Shown here: positions 41,322 to 50,800 of the stretch, one piece after another
Numbering within the stretch: the stretch's first letter is position 1
Layout: the number at the start of each line of letters is the position of its first letter
Assembly: GCA_965228775.1 (NCBI GenBank)
Contig: OZ245840.1
Span: 3,100,001 to 3,164,000 of the forward strand
From: JANQMY01 sp965228775
GTDB lineage: Bacteria; Pseudomonadota; Alphaproteobacteria; JANQMY01
DNA length: 64,000 nucleotides
Direction of reading: 5' to 3'
Position numbers and translations under genes: made by a program
Notes under the pieces: generated by a model
The model's input: only the letters and a program-made list of their open reading frames with translations
The model's database searches: none
What the model was told of the DNA's origin: nothing

Positions 41322-42113
41322 ATGCACGTCTCGAGCACACCAAAGAAGCGATTTTGGCTGGCAAAAGTCGTTGGCTTGGGGGCGATCGCCCTCACCACGC
41401 TGGCAAGCTGCACGACCGCGCCTGAAACCGGGCGCAGCCAACTCATTCTCGTGTCCGAAGGTCAGGCCCTTCAACTCGGGGCGGATGCCTACCGGCAAAT
41501 CAAATCCCAGAAGAAGATCTCGCGAAATCGGAAATATACTGAGCCGGTGGTTCGTATAGGCAGCCGTATTGCGGCGATCAGTCCGCGCCCAGATTTTAAG
41601 TGGGAGTTCACGGTTTTCGAAGATGAAAGCCCGAATGCCTTTGCACTTCCCGGCGGGAAAGTCGGTGTGCACACGGGCCTCTTCAAAGTAGCGAAAAATG
41701 ATGCGCAGCTTGCCACGGTGATGGCGCACGAAGTGGCTCATGCGATTGCCCGGCACAGTGAGGAACGCATGTCGAGCCAAATGGCCGTGGGCCTTGGTGT
41801 CGGTGTGGCCGGTGCAGCGACCGGGATTAACCCGAACGTGTTGGCGCAAGCCGCAACACTTGGCGTGGTGCTGCCGTTTAGCCGGACACAGGAATCGGAA
41901 GCAGATGCCATCGGCCTGAAATATATGGCGCGTGCCGGCTACGATCCGCGTCAGTCGATCCCGCTATGGCAAAACTTTGCAAAGTATGGCGGCGATCGCC
42001 CACCGGAATTTTTGTCTACACACCCATCACCGGGATCGCGCATTCAAAATCTTCAAAGGATGATGCCGGCGGCAATGGCTGAATACAATAAGAGTCCCTA
42101 CAAGAACAGGTGA
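41322..42113 (+). CDS. M48 family metalloprotease lipoprotein (LoiP/BepA-like)
   Basis: A 263-residue predicted lipoprotein. A signal ends in LTTLASCTT, with Cys as the lipidation site. The zinc protease core is VMAHEVAHAIARHSEERM, with the HExxH site, followed by a third ligand Glu in QESEADAIGLKYMARAGYDP. Other family features are FEDESPNAFALPGGKVGVHTGLF ahead of it and FLSTHPSPGSRIQNL behind. Such proteases work in the periplasm on outer-membrane assembly or damaged proteins. The ATG at 41322 after AGGGGGAGATAAGGATC is preferred to an in-frame ATG at 41295. Confidence 0.93.
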   Translation: MHVSSTPKKRFWLAKVVGLGAIALTTLASCTTAPETGRSQLILVSEGQALQLGADAYRQIKSQKKISRNRKYTEPVVRIGSRIAAISPRPDFKWEFTVFEDESPNAFALPGGKVGVHTGLFKVAKNDAQLATVMAHEVAHAIARHSEERMSSQMAVGLGVGVAGAATGINPNVLAQAATLGVVLPFSRTQESEADAIGLKYMARAGYDPRQSIPLWQNFAKYGGDRPPEFLSTHPSPGSRIQNLQRMMPAAMAEYNKSPYKNR

Positions 42114-42191
42114 TGTGGAGCACGGTGGGGAGAGTCCGGTATCATAAACGTTTGTGCACAGAACACGCTCAATCCACAGGAGACGCTTGCC

Positions 42192-42956
42192 ATGATTGAT
42201 GTCCATTATTGGCCGACACCGAATGGGTGGAAGGTCACCATAATGTTGGAAGAATGCGGGCTTCCGTACAATGTGATCCCGGTGGACATCGGTGGCGGCG
42301 ACCAGTTCAAAGCGGAATTTCTGCGCATCAGTCCGAATAATCGTATGCCGGCCATTGTTGATCATGACCCCGTCGGTGGCGGGGAGCCGCTCGCTTTGTT
42401 TGAATCCGGGGCGATCCTTGAATACTTGGCGGACAAGACCGGCAAGTTCCTTCCGAAATCGGGGCACGACCGGTATCGGGTACTGCAATGGGTACATTGG
42501 CAAATGGCCAATTTGGGACCCATGATGGGCAATGCCAACCACTTCAAGAACTACGGTAAGAATATTGCGGACGACCCAAAGCAGCTCGAATACGGCACGA
42601 AGCGCTTCGTCGGCGAGGTAGACCGTTTGTCGGGTGTAATGGATGCGCAATTGTCAGCCAATCAGTTCTTAGCGGGCGCGGATTACACGATTGCCGACAT
42701 CATTACATGGCCTTGGGCCATGGCCATCGGCCGCTTGATCGACGAAAGCATGTGGGAGAAGTTTCCACATTTGAAACGCTGGGTCGACGAGGTAGGCGCA
42801 CGCGAACCGGTTCAAAAAGGGTTTGCGATCAAGCGTGAACTGCGGGAACAAAAGCTTTCCGAAGAAGAAGAAAAGCGCCGGCGCGACCTCCTATTCAATC
42901 AAACGAATGACAGTGTGCGCGAAGCGCGGGAAGCCGCAGCGAAGGCTTCTTCTTAA
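42192..42956 (+). CDS. Glutathione S-transferase, Ure2p/YghU-like
   Basis: A 254-residue GST. The N-terminal domain has YWPTPNGWKVTIMLEECGLPY, then RISPNNRMPAIVD and ALFESGAILEYLADKTG, the E-S-x-A-I element that binds glutathione. Its N-terminal motif resembles the nu or Ure2-like class (peroxidase or disulfide-bond reductase activity), in which Asn replaces the usual Ser or Tyr. The C-terminal domain has AGADYTIADIITWPWA, the N-capping box. The tail is charged (KRELREQKLSEEEEKRRRD) and may be disordered. It is a single gene between the M48 gene and repeat copy C, convergent with the RND genes. Confidence 0.9.
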   Translation: MIDVHYWPTPNGWKVTIMLEECGLPYNVIPVDIGGGDQFKAEFLRISPNNRMPAIVDHDPVGGGEPLALFESGAILEYLADKTGKFLPKSGHDRYRVLQWVHWQMANLGPMMGNANHFKNYGKNIADDPKQLEYGTKRFVGEVDRLSGVMDAQLSANQFLAGADYTIADIITWPWAMAIGRLIDESMWEKFPHLKRWVDEVGAREPVQKGFAIKRELREQKLSEEEEKRRRDLLFNQTNDSVREAREAAAKASS

Positions 42957-42971
42957 ACGTAGCGCCACTCT

Positions 42972-43076
42972 CTATGGCATGATCATTTTTCATGGAAACA
43001 TGATCATGCCTATGATTCACGGTTGGTCGCGCGATCGGACGGTTAACCGGCTTCCACTTAACCTGAGCGCGCTCTA
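42972..43076 (-). repeat. Composite two-hairpin intergenic repeat, copy C, supplying the RND stop codon
   Basis: 105 bp like copy B. On the minus strand it begins TAGAGCGCGCTC; its first three bases TAG (43076-43074) are the stop codon of the RND gene. The first hairpin has arms GCGCGCTC/GATCGCGC (one mismatch, 43029-43072), the second GGCATGATCAT/ATGATCATGCC (42976-43010), identical to that of copy B. It lies between two convergent genes, where it could end transcription of both. Confidence 0.88.
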
Positions 43077-46000
43077 AGCGGACGCAATCCGCGTATCTTC
43101 GCGCCCTTCGAACAACACTAAGAAGGCTGCTGGGACGAAGAAAATCGTGATCACGGAAGCCGCTCCGAGGCCCGCCATCATCACCACGGCAAGAGGTGAC
43201 CACATGGCGCCTCCAAACAGATAAAGCGGCATAAGGCCAAGAATTGTCGTGGCGGATGTAAGAAGGATCGGGCGCAATCGCCGCCGCGCCGCGATCTTCA
43301 CAGCGTCGCGTATGGGCGCCGTCTGCATCTCAACATTGATCTGATCGATCAAAATGATCGAATTGTTGATGATGATACCGGCTAGGCTGATCAGCCCGAG
43401 CATTCCGAAAAAGGACATGGGCTCACCCGTCAACAGCAAGCCGGCCGGCGCGCCCACAATCACCAGCGGGATTGTCATGAAGACGATCAGTGTGCGGCGG
43501 AATGAATTGAACTGATAAACGATTGCTAACAGCATCAGGATCAACGCCACGGGAAGCCCGGCACCAAGTTTGCCATTGATTTCATTGTTCGTAGCGGTCT
43601 CACCTTCGATCTTGTATTCGTACCCGCCTGACAAATCGAGGGCGTCGAGATCGTCCTGTATGGAACTCAGGAGTTCTCCGGCCGTCAGCTCGCTGCTTTT
43701 GGCGGAGACAATAATCGTGCGTTCCTGATTCTTCCGGCGGATCTGGGAAAATTCGATCTGCGGCACAAGGCTGGCGACTTGTTCCAGCGAGACCAGTTCG
43801 TTGTTGCCGCCAACGATGATGTTCAACAAATCCTCCACACTATCGCGGCTGCGCTCGGTCGCGCGCAGAACCACCGGAATGGACTTGTCATCTTCCCGGT
43901 ATTCTGACACTTGGAAACCATCGAAATAGGCGCTCAACAACTGTGCCATATCCTCGGACGTGATGCCGAGGCGGCGCGCTTTGTCCTGATTGATTTCGAT
44001 TGCGGCTTTGATGATCTTGTTGCCCCAGTCGTTTTCGTTCTGGACGATGCCGGGCGCTTCGGCGAAGGCATCTTCCACCTGTTGGCCCAGTGAAAGCAGC
44101 CGGTCGAGATCGGGGCCGGTGAGTTCTATTTCCACGATGCCGGACTCCGACGCCCCCATGGAAAGCTGCTTAATTTTGAAACGGGCTTCCGGGTGGTTCT
44201 CAACGAAGTATCGCTGAGCGCGATGCAAGAGAGCCTCGGCGGCCTCCAGATCCGTTGTGTTGACAAGAAAGAACGACGCTGCAGGGTTCGGTTCGTTGGG
44301 GTTTAGAGACAAATAGAAGCGTGGGCCGCCATCTCCGATGTACACGATATGGTTTTCGACATCCGGGTTTTGTTCGGGGTCGGACAGCCAGCGCCCCACG
44401 GCCAATGATGAGGCTTCGGTTGCGCTAATATGAGTGCCTTTAGGCATGTCCATGAAAATGAGGATCTGATTGCGATCGCTCAACGGGAACATCTGATTGG
44501 GCACTGCGGAAAACAGGAACATGGCCAGCCCCACCAAGGCATAGCAACCGCCGATGGTTACATGCGGCACTTTCAGGGCGGGGGACAGCAAGCGCTCATA
44601 TGTGTCATAGAGCCATTTCAGAAAGCCGCTCGGATTATCCGGATCTTGAGTTTTTTGCTGCGAATGGGGCCGCAATAGTTTGGAGGCGGTGAAAGGTAGA
44701 AAATAGAAAGCAGAAATCCAGGATCCGAAAAGGGTTAGGGCCACAACCGCCCCTAGTGAAAACGCATATTCGCCCTCCGATCCTTCCAATAACAGCAAGG
44801 GCATGAAGGCGAACACTGTGGTCATGGACGAAATGATCAACGGAACGGCGAACTGTTTCCCCGCTTCCAATGCGGCGTCAGTTCGTTTTGCGCCGGCTTG
44901 CACCCGCCGAAGGATGTCTTCGACGATCACCACGCCATTGTCCACAAGAAGCCCGAGAGAAATGATGATCGCGGCGATGGAAACTTGCTCAAGTTCTATG
45001 CCCAGCACATTCATGCCGATCAAAGAGAACATAATGGCGAACGGCACGATGGTCGCCACAACAAAGCCGGCCCGTGGCGTTAGGAAGATGAACACGACAA
45101 TCAGAACAACCGCAAAGGTTTGCGCCACATTCGTAACAGCATCATTGACGGAGCGTTCCACTTTTTCCGGTTGGAACGTGGCAAACGACAGCAAATAACC
45201 GATGGGCAGGCTACTCTCGAAGCCACTGACGGCAGCTTTAAGGTCGCGGCCGACACGGGCAATGTCCTGGCCCGACTGCATTTCTACCGACAAGACGACG
45301 GCGGGGGCCCCATTGTAATAAACCGGCGTTTCCAGCGGCGACACAAACCCCCGGCGGACGGTGAGCAAATCATTTAGCCGGACAAAATCGTCAATACTTT
45401 CGACGCGCGTCAGCACGTTGCGAATATCAATCACCTGCTCGAAATCGCCTGACGTTTCCAGCAGAATGGAAGTGCCGGCGGCATCAAGGGTTCCGCCTGG
45501 CAGGATAATGTTCTGCTTCTGTATATCATTGATCAGCGTATCGATCTGACTGCCGATGGCGGCCAGCCGCTCTTCTTCCAGTTCCAGCCAAATGCGTTCT
45601 TCCTGAACACCGTGCATGGATACTTTGGAGACACCTTCCACCGTGTACAGATATTGCTGTAGCGATTCCGCCGTATCTTCTATTTCGCGGTAGTCGAATC
45701 CCTCCGCTGTGACCGCAATTGTGGCGATGGCGACGTTGCCGAAGTCCGTATTCACGAATGGTCCGCGCGTGTTTTCCGGAAGCTCGCGTTCGACTTCTTC
45801 CATTTTGTCGCGCAGTTCCTGCCAAACAGGTTCAAGATCGAAAATCTGATCTTTCAAAGTCACCTGTATCCGCATTTGTCCGGTGGACAGCAGCGTTTCG
45901 ATATCCTTTACCTCGGCGATGGCACGGATCTTCCGTTCAACCGGGTCCGCAATAAGCTGTTCCATGCGTTCCGGCGTCATGCCCGCGAAGTTGGCGGTCA

Positions 46001-46148
46001 CCAGGGCCGTTCGAATGGTGATTTCCGGGTCTTCCCGTTTAGGGAATCCCACATAGAGAAGCAGCCCGGTCATCACCAGGCCGAGCATCGCTAAGATCGT
46101 GAATTGAGACCGTTCGAGGCCGAAAGGCGTGAGCCACGTTATCAGCAT
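43074..46148 (-). CDS. RND efflux transporter, inner-membrane permease (AcrB/HAE1 type)
   Basis: A 1024-residue RND permease with the usual architecture: an N-terminal membrane segment (FTILAMLGLVMTGLLLYVGFP), a large periplasmic loop, the six-helix group, a second large loop and the last six helices. SLGLLVDNGVVIVEDI contains the paired proton-relay-type acidic residues. It exports small molecules using the proton gradient, with the adaptor of the next gene (13 bp upstream on this strand) and an outer-membrane channel not seen here. The stop codon lies in repeat copy C, so the C-terminus ends abruptly in RIASA. The substrate cannot be predicted. Confidence 0.93.
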   Translation of the reverse strand: MLITWLTPFGLERSQFTILAMLGLVMTGLLLYVGFPKREDPEITIRTALVTANFAGMTPERMEQLIADPVERKIRAIAEVKDIETLLSTGQMRIQVTLKDQIFDLEPVWQELRDKMEEVERELPENTRGPFVNTDFGNVAIATIAVTAEGFDYREIEDTAESLQQYLYTVEGVSKVSMHGVQEERIWLELEEERLAAIGSQIDTLINDIQKQNIILPGGTLDAAGTSILLETSGDFEQVIDIRNVLTRVESIDDFVRLNDLLTVRRGFVSPLETPVYYNGAPAVVLSVEMQSGQDIARVGRDLKAAVSGFESSLPIGYLLSFATFQPEKVERSVNDAVTNVAQTFAVVLIVVFIFLTPRAGFVVATIVPFAIMFSLIGMNVLGIELEQVSIAAIIISLGLLVDNGVVIVEDILRRVQAGAKRTDAALEAGKQFAVPLIISSMTTVFAFMPLLLLEGSEGEYAFSLGAVVALTLFGSWISAFYFLPFTASKLLRPHSQQKTQDPDNPSGFLKWLYDTYERLLSPALKVPHVTIGGCYALVGLAMFLFSAVPNQMFPLSDRNQILIFMDMPKGTHISATEASSLAVGRWLSDPEQNPDVENHIVYIGDGGPRFYLSLNPNEPNPAASFFLVNTTDLEAAEALLHRAQRYFVENHPEARFKIKQLSMGASESGIVEIELTGPDLDRLLSLGQQVEDAFAEAPGIVQNENDWGNKIIKAAIEINQDKARRLGITSEDMAQLLSAYFDGFQVSEYREDDKSIPVVLRATERSRDSVEDLLNIIVGGNNELVSLEQVASLVPQIEFSQIRRKNQERTIIVSAKSSELTAGELLSSIQDDLDALDLSGGYEYKIEGETATNNEINGKLGAGLPVALILMLLAIVYQFNSFRRTLIVFMTIPLVIVGAPAGLLLTGEPMSFFGMLGLISLAGIIINNSIILIDQINVEMQTAPIRDAVKIAARRRLRPILLTSATTILGLMPLYLFGGAMWSPLAVVMMAGLGAASVITIFFVPAAFLVLFEGREDTRIASA

Positions 46149-46160
46149 GGGGAGAACCTT

Positions 46161-47312
46161 CTAGCTGTCGATCGGAAGGAGACGGACTTTTTGCCCATCT
46201 TTCAAAAAGGACACGCCGGCAACGGCAACGATATCGCCCTCATTAATGCCCTCAAAGACAATTGCCATGTTTTCCCTTATGCCTGCGATGTCTACTTCTT
46301 TGGCTTTTACGGTCGATGTATCTTCGTCAAAGAGGAACAGAGTCGCTCTGTTGCGGACACTCGGCAGACCAACATTTCGGACGGTGGGGGGCCCGGAAAT
46401 CGCCGTGTTTCCCTGGACGGTGTCAGAGCCGACATAGAAGGCGCTCAACGGGATCAGATATCCATCCGTTTCCCGGCCGAGGGTGATGGAAAGCGTCACC
46501 TCCGCCGCCATACCGGCGCGCAGAACATCGGTTTTTTCGTCAATCGTGACCACGACCGGAAATGCCGACACGCTTGCTGCGCGCGAGCCGATTTCCTTGA
46601 TGTGTCCTTTGTAGGACACACTGCCAAGATCCGCGATCTGAATGTCCGCGGGATCTCCAATCTTGATGATGTTGATGACGGAAGAAGGTACACGGAAAGA
46701 AATTTCAAACGTGCCCTCGCTGTAGATCCCCAAAATCTGTTGTCCGGCAGCGACCTGCGCGAAGGACTCTACGTCCACGCTCGACAACACGCCATCAAAT
46801 GGAGAAATCATCGTGGCTTTATTGAGGTTTTCCTGGGCGACTTCGAGCTGCTTCTGCGATTGCTCCACTTGCGCCTTTGCGCTGGAGAGGGCTTTGGTGG
46901 ACTGATCGAATTCTGCTTGGGTGACGAATCCATCCGTACGCAGCTTACGTTTGCGTTCGAAGTCCGCTTGCGCGTTTTTGAGGTTGGCTCTTGCCTCCTC
47001 AAGGCGGGCGCGCGCTTCTTGTTCTTGTAGCTCTAGCGAAGTTGAGTTGATTTCCGCTAGAACTTCACCCTCAATGACCTTCTGGCCAACTTCCAACTCG
47101 ACTTCGCGCAACTGACCCGATACTTCGAAAGAAAGCTTACTTTCCTTGGCAGGTTCGACGATGCTGGGGTACCGGCGAATCTCGGTATTCGCTGTTTGCG
47201 TAACGCGGAATGCCTTCAGTCCACGGACTATTTCATCCGTTTGGTCATCCGAAGACTCGCCGCATCCGGCGATAAGCAAGGCTACCGCAAACAAACAAAA
47301 AGAACGGCGCAT
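46161..47312 (-). CDS. RND efflux periplasmic adaptor lipoprotein (MFP family)
   Basis: A 383-residue membrane-fusion protein. The lipoprotein signal ends in LLIAGCGES, with Cys as the attachment site. The hairpin (QEQEARARLEEARANLKNAQADFERK and the following helix) is the coiled coil that meets the outer-membrane channel. Lipoyl and beta-barrel domains flank it (VELEVGQKVIEGEVLAEI and FEISFRVPSSVINIIKIGD). It links the permease, transcribed 13 bp downstream, with a channel. I use the ATG at 47312; an in-frame start at 47387 would give 25 extra residues and hide the lipoprotein signal. Confidence 0.93.
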   Translation of the reverse strand: MRRSFCLFAVALLIAGCGESSDDQTDEIVRGLKAFRVTQTANTEIRRYPSIVEPAKESKLSFEVSGQLREVELEVGQKVIEGEVLAEINSTSLELQEQEARARLEEARANLKNAQADFERKRKLRTDGFVTQAEFDQSTKALSSAKAQVEQSQKQLEVAQENLNKATMISPFDGVLSSVDVESFAQVAAGQQILGIYSEGTFEISFRVPSSVINIIKIGDPADIQIADLGSVSYKGHIKEIGSRAASVSAFPVVVTIDEKTDVLRAGMAAEVTLSITLGRETDGYLIPLSAFYVGSDTVQGNTAISGPPTVRNVGLPSVRNRATLFLFDEDTSTVKAKEVDIAGIRENMAIVFEGINEGDIVAVAGVSFLKDGQKVRLLPIDS

Positions 47313-47371
47313 AAAGGCCCCTTCAATAAATTGGTGAGGTATTGTTCGCACAGAATACGATGTGTACGGCC

Positions 47372-47842
47372 CTATAGAAAGGTCCAATCGGAAAATGTGG
47401 CAGCTTGACCCTGATACTCGTTATTGGCGGATAGGACGTTCCAAATAACCGTATTGTTGATTTGGAAGCGGCGGCCCGTCTTTGAGATTCTCACGGCGCT
47501 ATACCCTTCCGTGAAGCCTGTCGCCTTCACGCGCGCCATGGCTTCGGCCCGCGCTTGCTGATTTGCCGGCTCGGCCGTCAGCCTTGACGGTGTCGAGGTG
47601 AGCTCCGCCCAACTCATTTCCCAAAGCTCAAGGGCGATGGCGTTGCCATAGTTAAGGATCGGATCTTCCTCCACCCCGTGGGAGACCACGACGAAGGGCG
47701 CATCGTAGAGGGTATCGCCTATCGGCAGGGAAGTCTCCGTTAGATTGATCAGCGGACGGCCAACCACCCGTTCGAAGCTCTCCGCAAGCAAGCGCGAATG
47801 GTGCTCCAAAAAATCTCGATCTAATGTGTCAGGGATCGTCAT
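47372..47842 (-). CDS. MEKHLA domain protein
   Basis: A 156-residue stand-alone MEKHLA domain (PAS-related fold). Typical elements are LYDAPFVVVSHGVEEDPILNYGNAIALELWEMSW, then LTSTPSRLTAEP, GFTEGYSAVRISKTGRRFQI and the end YQGQAATFSDW. The family occurs in bacteria, and as the C-terminal domain of plant HD-ZIP III proteins; its bacterial role is not known but a ligand-sensing PAS-like pocket is supposed. The start is one base after the tamB stop, so it is probably translated with tamA-tamB. An upstream start at 47872 lies inside tamB. Confidence 0.88.
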   Translation of the reverse strand: MTIPDTLDRDFLEHHSRLLAESFERVVGRPLINLTETSLPIGDTLYDAPFVVVSHGVEEDPILNYGNAIALELWEMSWAELTSTPSRLTAEPANQQARAEAMARVKATGFTEGYSAVRISKTGRRFQINNTVIWNVLSANNEYQGQAATFSDWTFL

Positions 47843-47843
47843 T

Positions 47844-50800
47844 CTAATAGTCCCAGCTCCAATTGAGACCAATATTCGAGTTGGCTTTCTGGCCGACTTC
47901 CGTAGACAAACTCAAACGACGGGTGATGTCCACTTCCACCTCGACGGCTGTCGAGTCTTCATCCGTGCCTTGCGTGACTCCCACATAAACTCGGTCGGTT
48001 ACATATTTGCCGACCGTCAGGCTCGGTCCGACGGCTTCTTCGTCGTCAGCAGCGCCGGCGATGGAGCCCGTGTCGACCGAAAGCACATCCACGCCTAGGG
48101 ACTGCCGCACATTGCCAAAGAATCCACGGCCACCGCCTCCCAGCCCCTTGCCGCTGAGGGTGGCGAGAGATTCACCAAGCTGCGCGAGTTCCACATAGGA
48201 AAGCTCTGCCACTGGTTTGCCGAACAGCACGCGTGCAAGCACATCCTCTTGCGGTAGATTGGGGCTCGATTGGAAAGATAGGTCGGGGTCCGACGCAGGC
48301 CCCTTGACACGTACGCTTACCGTAATGTCGTCATCTTCGCGGCTTGCCAGGACATCTAACCGGGGGGCAATCTCTTTCCCGCCATCGAATGTGACGACGC
48401 CGCGTTTCAAGTCGAAGGGGCGTCCGGCGAATTCAAAAGTCCCTTTGACGACCTGAGCTGTTCCCTCTATCCGGGGCATATTTGTATCTCCGGAAACCAG
48501 GAGTTTTGATTTCCATTCTGAATTCAGTCCCCTGCCTTCCACGAAAATCCGGTTTGGGGCCTGCACCTTTATGTTCAAAGCGATTGGGTTTTCGGCATCT
48601 CCAGTCTCACTCGTCGTGATGTTTTTGAGAGCAGGTGGCACATTCACATATTCGGCGGGCAAATCGATCACGCTTGGAGGAAGGTCGTTTGGAATGCGAA
48701 TGTCCATTCGATTGATGATCATATCTCCGGCGAGCGACAGGTTGTCTGTGTACCCCTCCAGTGTCACGCGCCCAGAGAGTTGTGCGTCGATGTTTTCGCT
48801 GCGCAGTATTTCCGCCTTGTCGAAATCCGCCGTGATTTTCAAAGGAAGGTGTTGGCCTGCCTGGAAGACTATTTCGCCGGTGCCGCTAACCTTACCTTTT
48901 TTGCCGTCGGTGGCCGAAAGGGTCATCAATGCTTTTTCTGAATTGTTCGCTTGCAGATCGAGCGATAAGTCTTTCAAGAAAACGCCGTCTCCAAAGCTCT
49001 CGAAATAGCCGTCACGAAGTTCCGCGGTTCCCGTGATCTTAGGATCCGACCATGTGCCAGTCGCTGCGAAGTCCAGCCCGCCTTGACCCTTAAGCTCGTA
49101 TTCTGAATAGGGCGCCAGCCGCCACAAAGGCCCAATGGCGCCATTGAGTTTTGCCGAAAAACCGATTGTGCCATTATCCGGAAGATTGAATTGACCGTTT
49201 GCATATGTCAGCGCGAGTGAGCCGTCGAACTGACCGGCACCGGCTAGGTCGCCACTCATTATCACGCGCGCGCCATCCCATTCGGCCGAAACACTTGTCA
49301 CACCAAGGTCATTGGCCCCAGCACGCGACTGGAGCTGTATTGATGCTGCTCCTGTTTTCTGAGCCGATATAGTATCAAGCGAAATTTGGCCGGTAAGAGT
49401 GCTATTGATGGTATCGAAACTTTCGCCGCCGACCTGAAGGGGAAGATTGACGAGCGTTATGTCCGCCTTAATGTCGTTACTTTCGATGGTGGCAGCCACT
49501 TCTGCCGTACCGTCTCCATACTGAAGAGAAATAGGGGCGACGATCCAGCCATCGGAACGTTCCGAAATCGAAGCTGACCTTTCGAGTCTTACTGCTTTCC
49601 CTAAGAGTACGCCGGTTACAGCGCTGAGATTGATTTCCTGTAGGTCTTGTTCGTTGCGGCCATAAGACCCGGACATGGAAAGCCGGTCATTGATTTGATT
49701 GATATTGGTAACAGTGAGTTCCCAGTCCGTGTCCTTGCGGATACCCTTGGCACTGATGGAAAGCGTGTTGAGCGTTGTCGGTGTGTATAATCCGGGCAGG
49801 ATCATTTCTTCCCCAAAAACTTTGACCGAAAGATTACCTGTGGCCTCTGATGAGATCGTGCCGCTGGCCTCGATCGACTTTGCGCCGATCATTTCCGTTC
49901 CATTTCCATATCGGAAATTGGTCAATGTCGCATCAAAGCGGGTGGGGCCGGACAGTTCCGGTGCTGGCAAGACGATGACACCTCGCGCTGCACCCCCAAT
50001 ATCGGAGATGCCGGCAAACTGTGTCAGAAACGAAATCTTTTCTAATGATGCAATGTCGAACGAAAGCTCGCCGGAAACAGTTTCGTCCGTATGCAGTATG
50101 GCGTCGCCGGAAACTTTTGTTGTCAGCCAATCAGCGGTGATATCGGAAAGTCGAATGCTTCCATCGGACGGGCGCGTGACATTCGCGCTGACGGCGCCTG
50201 GACCAAGTGGGCTTTGTATTGCGAGGTTGATGGCTCCCTGCTTGGATCGAGCGCCAGGCCAGCCCACATCCCCCGTTACCGTTCCGAAAGCGGTGGAATC
50301 AACAACCACATTGTCTCCATCGACTGTCGCATCAATGGCAGGGTCGTTAAGGGAACCGCTTACATCGGCACGAACAGAAAGCTTGCCGGATAGTGGGGTG
50401 CCCAGAAGGGCCGAAAACGCTTCTGCATTGTCGATCGTTCCGTTGAGGGACGCTGCAATAGAAGAGGTTGCGCCGTTCACCTGTCCCTTGGCGAAAATCT
50501 GGGTACCCGATGCGGTCTCGACGGTCAGTTCGTCTATTGTCGCTTGGTCAAGAGTGGCGTCGTGTGCCTTCACAGTAATCGACGCTTTGTTGCCCAGCAC
50601 ATCTTTCCATTGTGGTTGCATTTTACCGCCTGGCAACAGGTTGGCTGTTGCCTCAATCGAAAGGGGGGCCGGATTCGTGACGCTCACCGTACCGGATAAC
50701 TCGGCGATATCGGTGGCCATTACTTGAAGACTGCCGTTCCAATTCGATCCCGGACCGGCGCCGTCAAAAGAGAACTCGATGGGATCGCGCAGATCTGGAT

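Noticed and set aside
49699..50727. 342-codon plus-strand frame inside tamB
   Set aside because: Ser/Thr/Pro-rich shadow of the beta-repeat region on the other strand.
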